Below, piece after piece: positions 63,133 through 64,000 of a stretch of 64,000 nucleotides of DNA; the stretch's first letter is position 1; each line of letters starts with the position of its first letter. Origin of the DNA: Clostridioides difficile ATCC 9689 = DSM 1296 (GTDB lineage: Bacteria; Bacillota; Clostridia; Peptostreptococcales; Peptostreptococcaceae); contig NZ_CP011968.1 in the NCBI RefSeq assembly GCF_001077535.1, forward strand, positions 1,550,001 through 1,614,000, in the 5' to 3' direction. A program made the position numbers and the translations under genes. Below the pieces are notes generated by a model. It saw only the letters and a list, made by a program, of their open reading frames with translations, did no database searches and was not told where the DNA came from.

Positions 63133-63421
63133 ATTATTTTATTTAATAGTAGGATAGAGTTTGGATAAAATGTTAATTTTCTTAATTTACTTTACAGATG
63201 ATTTAGATAGATTGATGTTATTTAATTTATTTCTTATAATGATGTTCTATAGTTATATAGACATTAAAATATAAAGTGTTAGGAGCTAGAAAACTAATTA
63301 AAAATAGTTAATTAACGATAATAAAAAATAAAAAATTTAAATAAATTTATTGACAAATACTATTAATGAATATATCATATATAACATAGCAACAAATGAT
63401 AATAGAATTAAATTAAATAAC
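63133..63421 (+). promoter_or_regulatory. Gene-free stretch with riboswitch promoter
   Basis: No gene is seen. TTGACA at 63350-63355 and TATCAT at 63373-63378 are 17 bases apart and about 45 bases before the SAM riboswitch; they are the likely promoter for metN. No clear terminator for the WYL regulator is visible. Confidence 0.6.
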
Positions 63422-63530
63422 GTCTTATCAAGAGTGGTGGAGGGACTGGCCCTTTGAAACCCGGCAACCAGTATATTTTATATACATTGGTGCTAAATCC
63501 TGCAACTAATATAGTTGATAGATGAGTATA
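63422..63530 (+). ncRNA. SAM-I (S-box) riboswitch aptamer
   Basis: The conserved S-box core is present: CTTATCAAGAGTGGTGGAGG (starting about 63424), then GGACTGGCCC and GAAACCCGGCAACC, a variable P3/P4 region, and the closing GATAGATGAG. It binds S-adenosylmethionine. It precedes metN, a methionine importer gene, and therefore shuts off methionine uptake when SAM is plentiful. Confidence 0.97.
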
Positions 63531-63542
63531 AATAGCTTTCTA

Positions 63543-63575
63543 AGCCTGAGTTTATACTCGGGCTTTTATTTTGTT
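63543..63575 (+). terminator. SAM-responsive terminator of the riboswitch
   Basis: AAGCCTGAGT (63542-63551) pairs with ACTCGGGCTT (63556-63565), then TTATTTTG. GAGTATAAA at 63524-63532 can instead pair with TTTATACTC at 63551-63559, forming the antiterminator. Thus both states are legible. Confidence 0.88.
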
Positions 63576-63632
63576 GTAATACATAAGAGAGGATAAACAT
63601 AAAAACTGAGCAGAATATATGGGAGGAAATTT

Positions 63633-64000
63633 TATGATTAGCATAAAAAATGTTAATAAGTATTATGGAAAGATTCAAGTGCTTAAAGATGTAAGTATTG
63701 AAATAGAATCTGGAGAAATTTTTGGAATAATAGGTCATAGTGGTGCAGGGAAATCAACACTACTGAGATGTATAAACGGATTAGAAGAATACCAAGAAGG
63801 CAGTGTACTTGTTTCTGATAAAGAAGTAAAGTCATTGAATGAAAAGCAAATGAGAGATTTAAGAAAAGAGTTAGGAATGATTTTTCAACACTTTTCATTG
63901 CTTGAAAGAAAAACTGTATTTGATAATGTAGCATTGCCATTAGAATGTTTTGGATACTCAAAGGCAGAAATTAAAAAAAGAGTTTTAGAGTTATTAGAAG
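63633..64000 (+). CDS. metN: Methionine ABC importer ATP-binding protein MetN (3' end outside window)
   Basis: About 122 residues are visible before the window ends. It has Walker [20 protein letters not shown] and the Q-loop IFQHFSLL followed by [12 protein letters not shown], the typical MetN start. The start is ATG 63633 after GGGAGGAAA. The gene lies directly behind a SAM riboswitch, which supports methionine uptake. MetI and MetQ genes would be expected just downstream. Confidence 0.93.

Noticed and set aside
1-64000. CRISPR arrays, tRNA or rRNA genes, insertion sequences, prophage attachment sites
   Set aside because: No spaced direct repeats of about 29 bases, no tRNA-like cloverleaf, no transposase or integrase and no phage genes were seen.

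Overview
The window is about 70% A+T. It carries low-GC Firmicute signatures: strong GGAGG ribosome-binding sites, frequent TTG and GTG starts, and intrinsic terminators with U-runs. Several genes point to Clostridioides difficile: a peroxiredoxin-chitinase spore-coat fusion (CotE), a cell-wall protein with three CWB2 anchoring repeats and a serine beta-lactamase-like domain (Cwp20), a NimB-type flavoenzyme, a reverse rubrerythrin and a FeoA-FeoA-FeoB iron operon. I infer an ordinary chromosomal segment of C. difficile. I see no prophage, transposon, CRISPR array, rRNA or tRNA.

Layout. 1-1.6 kb: end of a DinG-like helicase and an RNase HI with a viroplasmin domain. 1.8-3.9 kb: cotE on the minus strand. 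4.2-9.8 kb: membrane proteins, a VanW-family protein, a Fis-type regulator and a membrane TPR protein. 10-15.4 kb: lrgAB-like pair, YitT-family protein, MORN-repeat protein, CAP-domain protein and polysaccharide deacetylase. 15.4-21.9 kb: a tight p-aminobenzoate/folate operon (pabA-pabB-pabC-nucleotidyltransferase-like-folE-folP-folB-folK-aroF). 22.1-25.2 kb: dnaG-sigA. 25.3-27.8 kb: trmK, a Nif3-family protein and a flavodoxin-fold reductase. 27.8-30.7 kb, minus strand: nimB, an HD-domain protein, and a GntR regulator with a DUF1648 membrane protein. 31.6-36.9 kb: a response regulator, histidine kinase, ABC ATPase and FtsX-type permease. 37.1-38.4 kb: an HTH/ferredoxin protein. 38.6-44.6 kb: Cwp20, a rhodanese and a YhgE/Pip protein. 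44.9-48.5 kb: a heterodimeric ABC exporter. 48.6-53.2 kb: rubrerythrin, an alpha/beta hydrolase and a c-di-GMP phosphodiesterase-like sensor. 53.5-56.4 kb: feo operon. 56.6-61.4 kb: an AIM24-family protein, a sulfonate-type ABC importer, a DUF3793 protein and a lipoprotein. 61.6-64 kb: a DUF6194 protein divergent from a WYL regulator, then a SAM riboswitch and the start of metN.

How the parts connect. Iron supply is represented by feo and by a DUF3793 gene whose promoter carries a near-consensus Fur box. Oxidative stress is represented by rubrerythrin, behind a sequence fitting the C. difficile SigB consensus. Folate synthesis is nearly complete, but a dedicated dihydroneopterin-triphosphate pyrophosphatase is missing and an unexplained nucleotidyltransferase-like gene sits in the operon. 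Envelope functions include Cwp20, VanW, CAP, deacetylase, LrgAB and YhgE proteins. Several control elements can be read directly: the SAM riboswitch with its terminator and antiterminator, a perfect 23-bp operator palindrome before the WYL regulator, an inverted repeat before the GntR operon, and a hairpin just before the lrgA ribosome-binding site.

No wholly new multigene system stands out. The most promising leads are the folate-operon nucleotidyltransferase, the WYL/DUF6194 pair, the cysteine-rich HTH/ferredoxin protein, and genes that seem to start at ATT.
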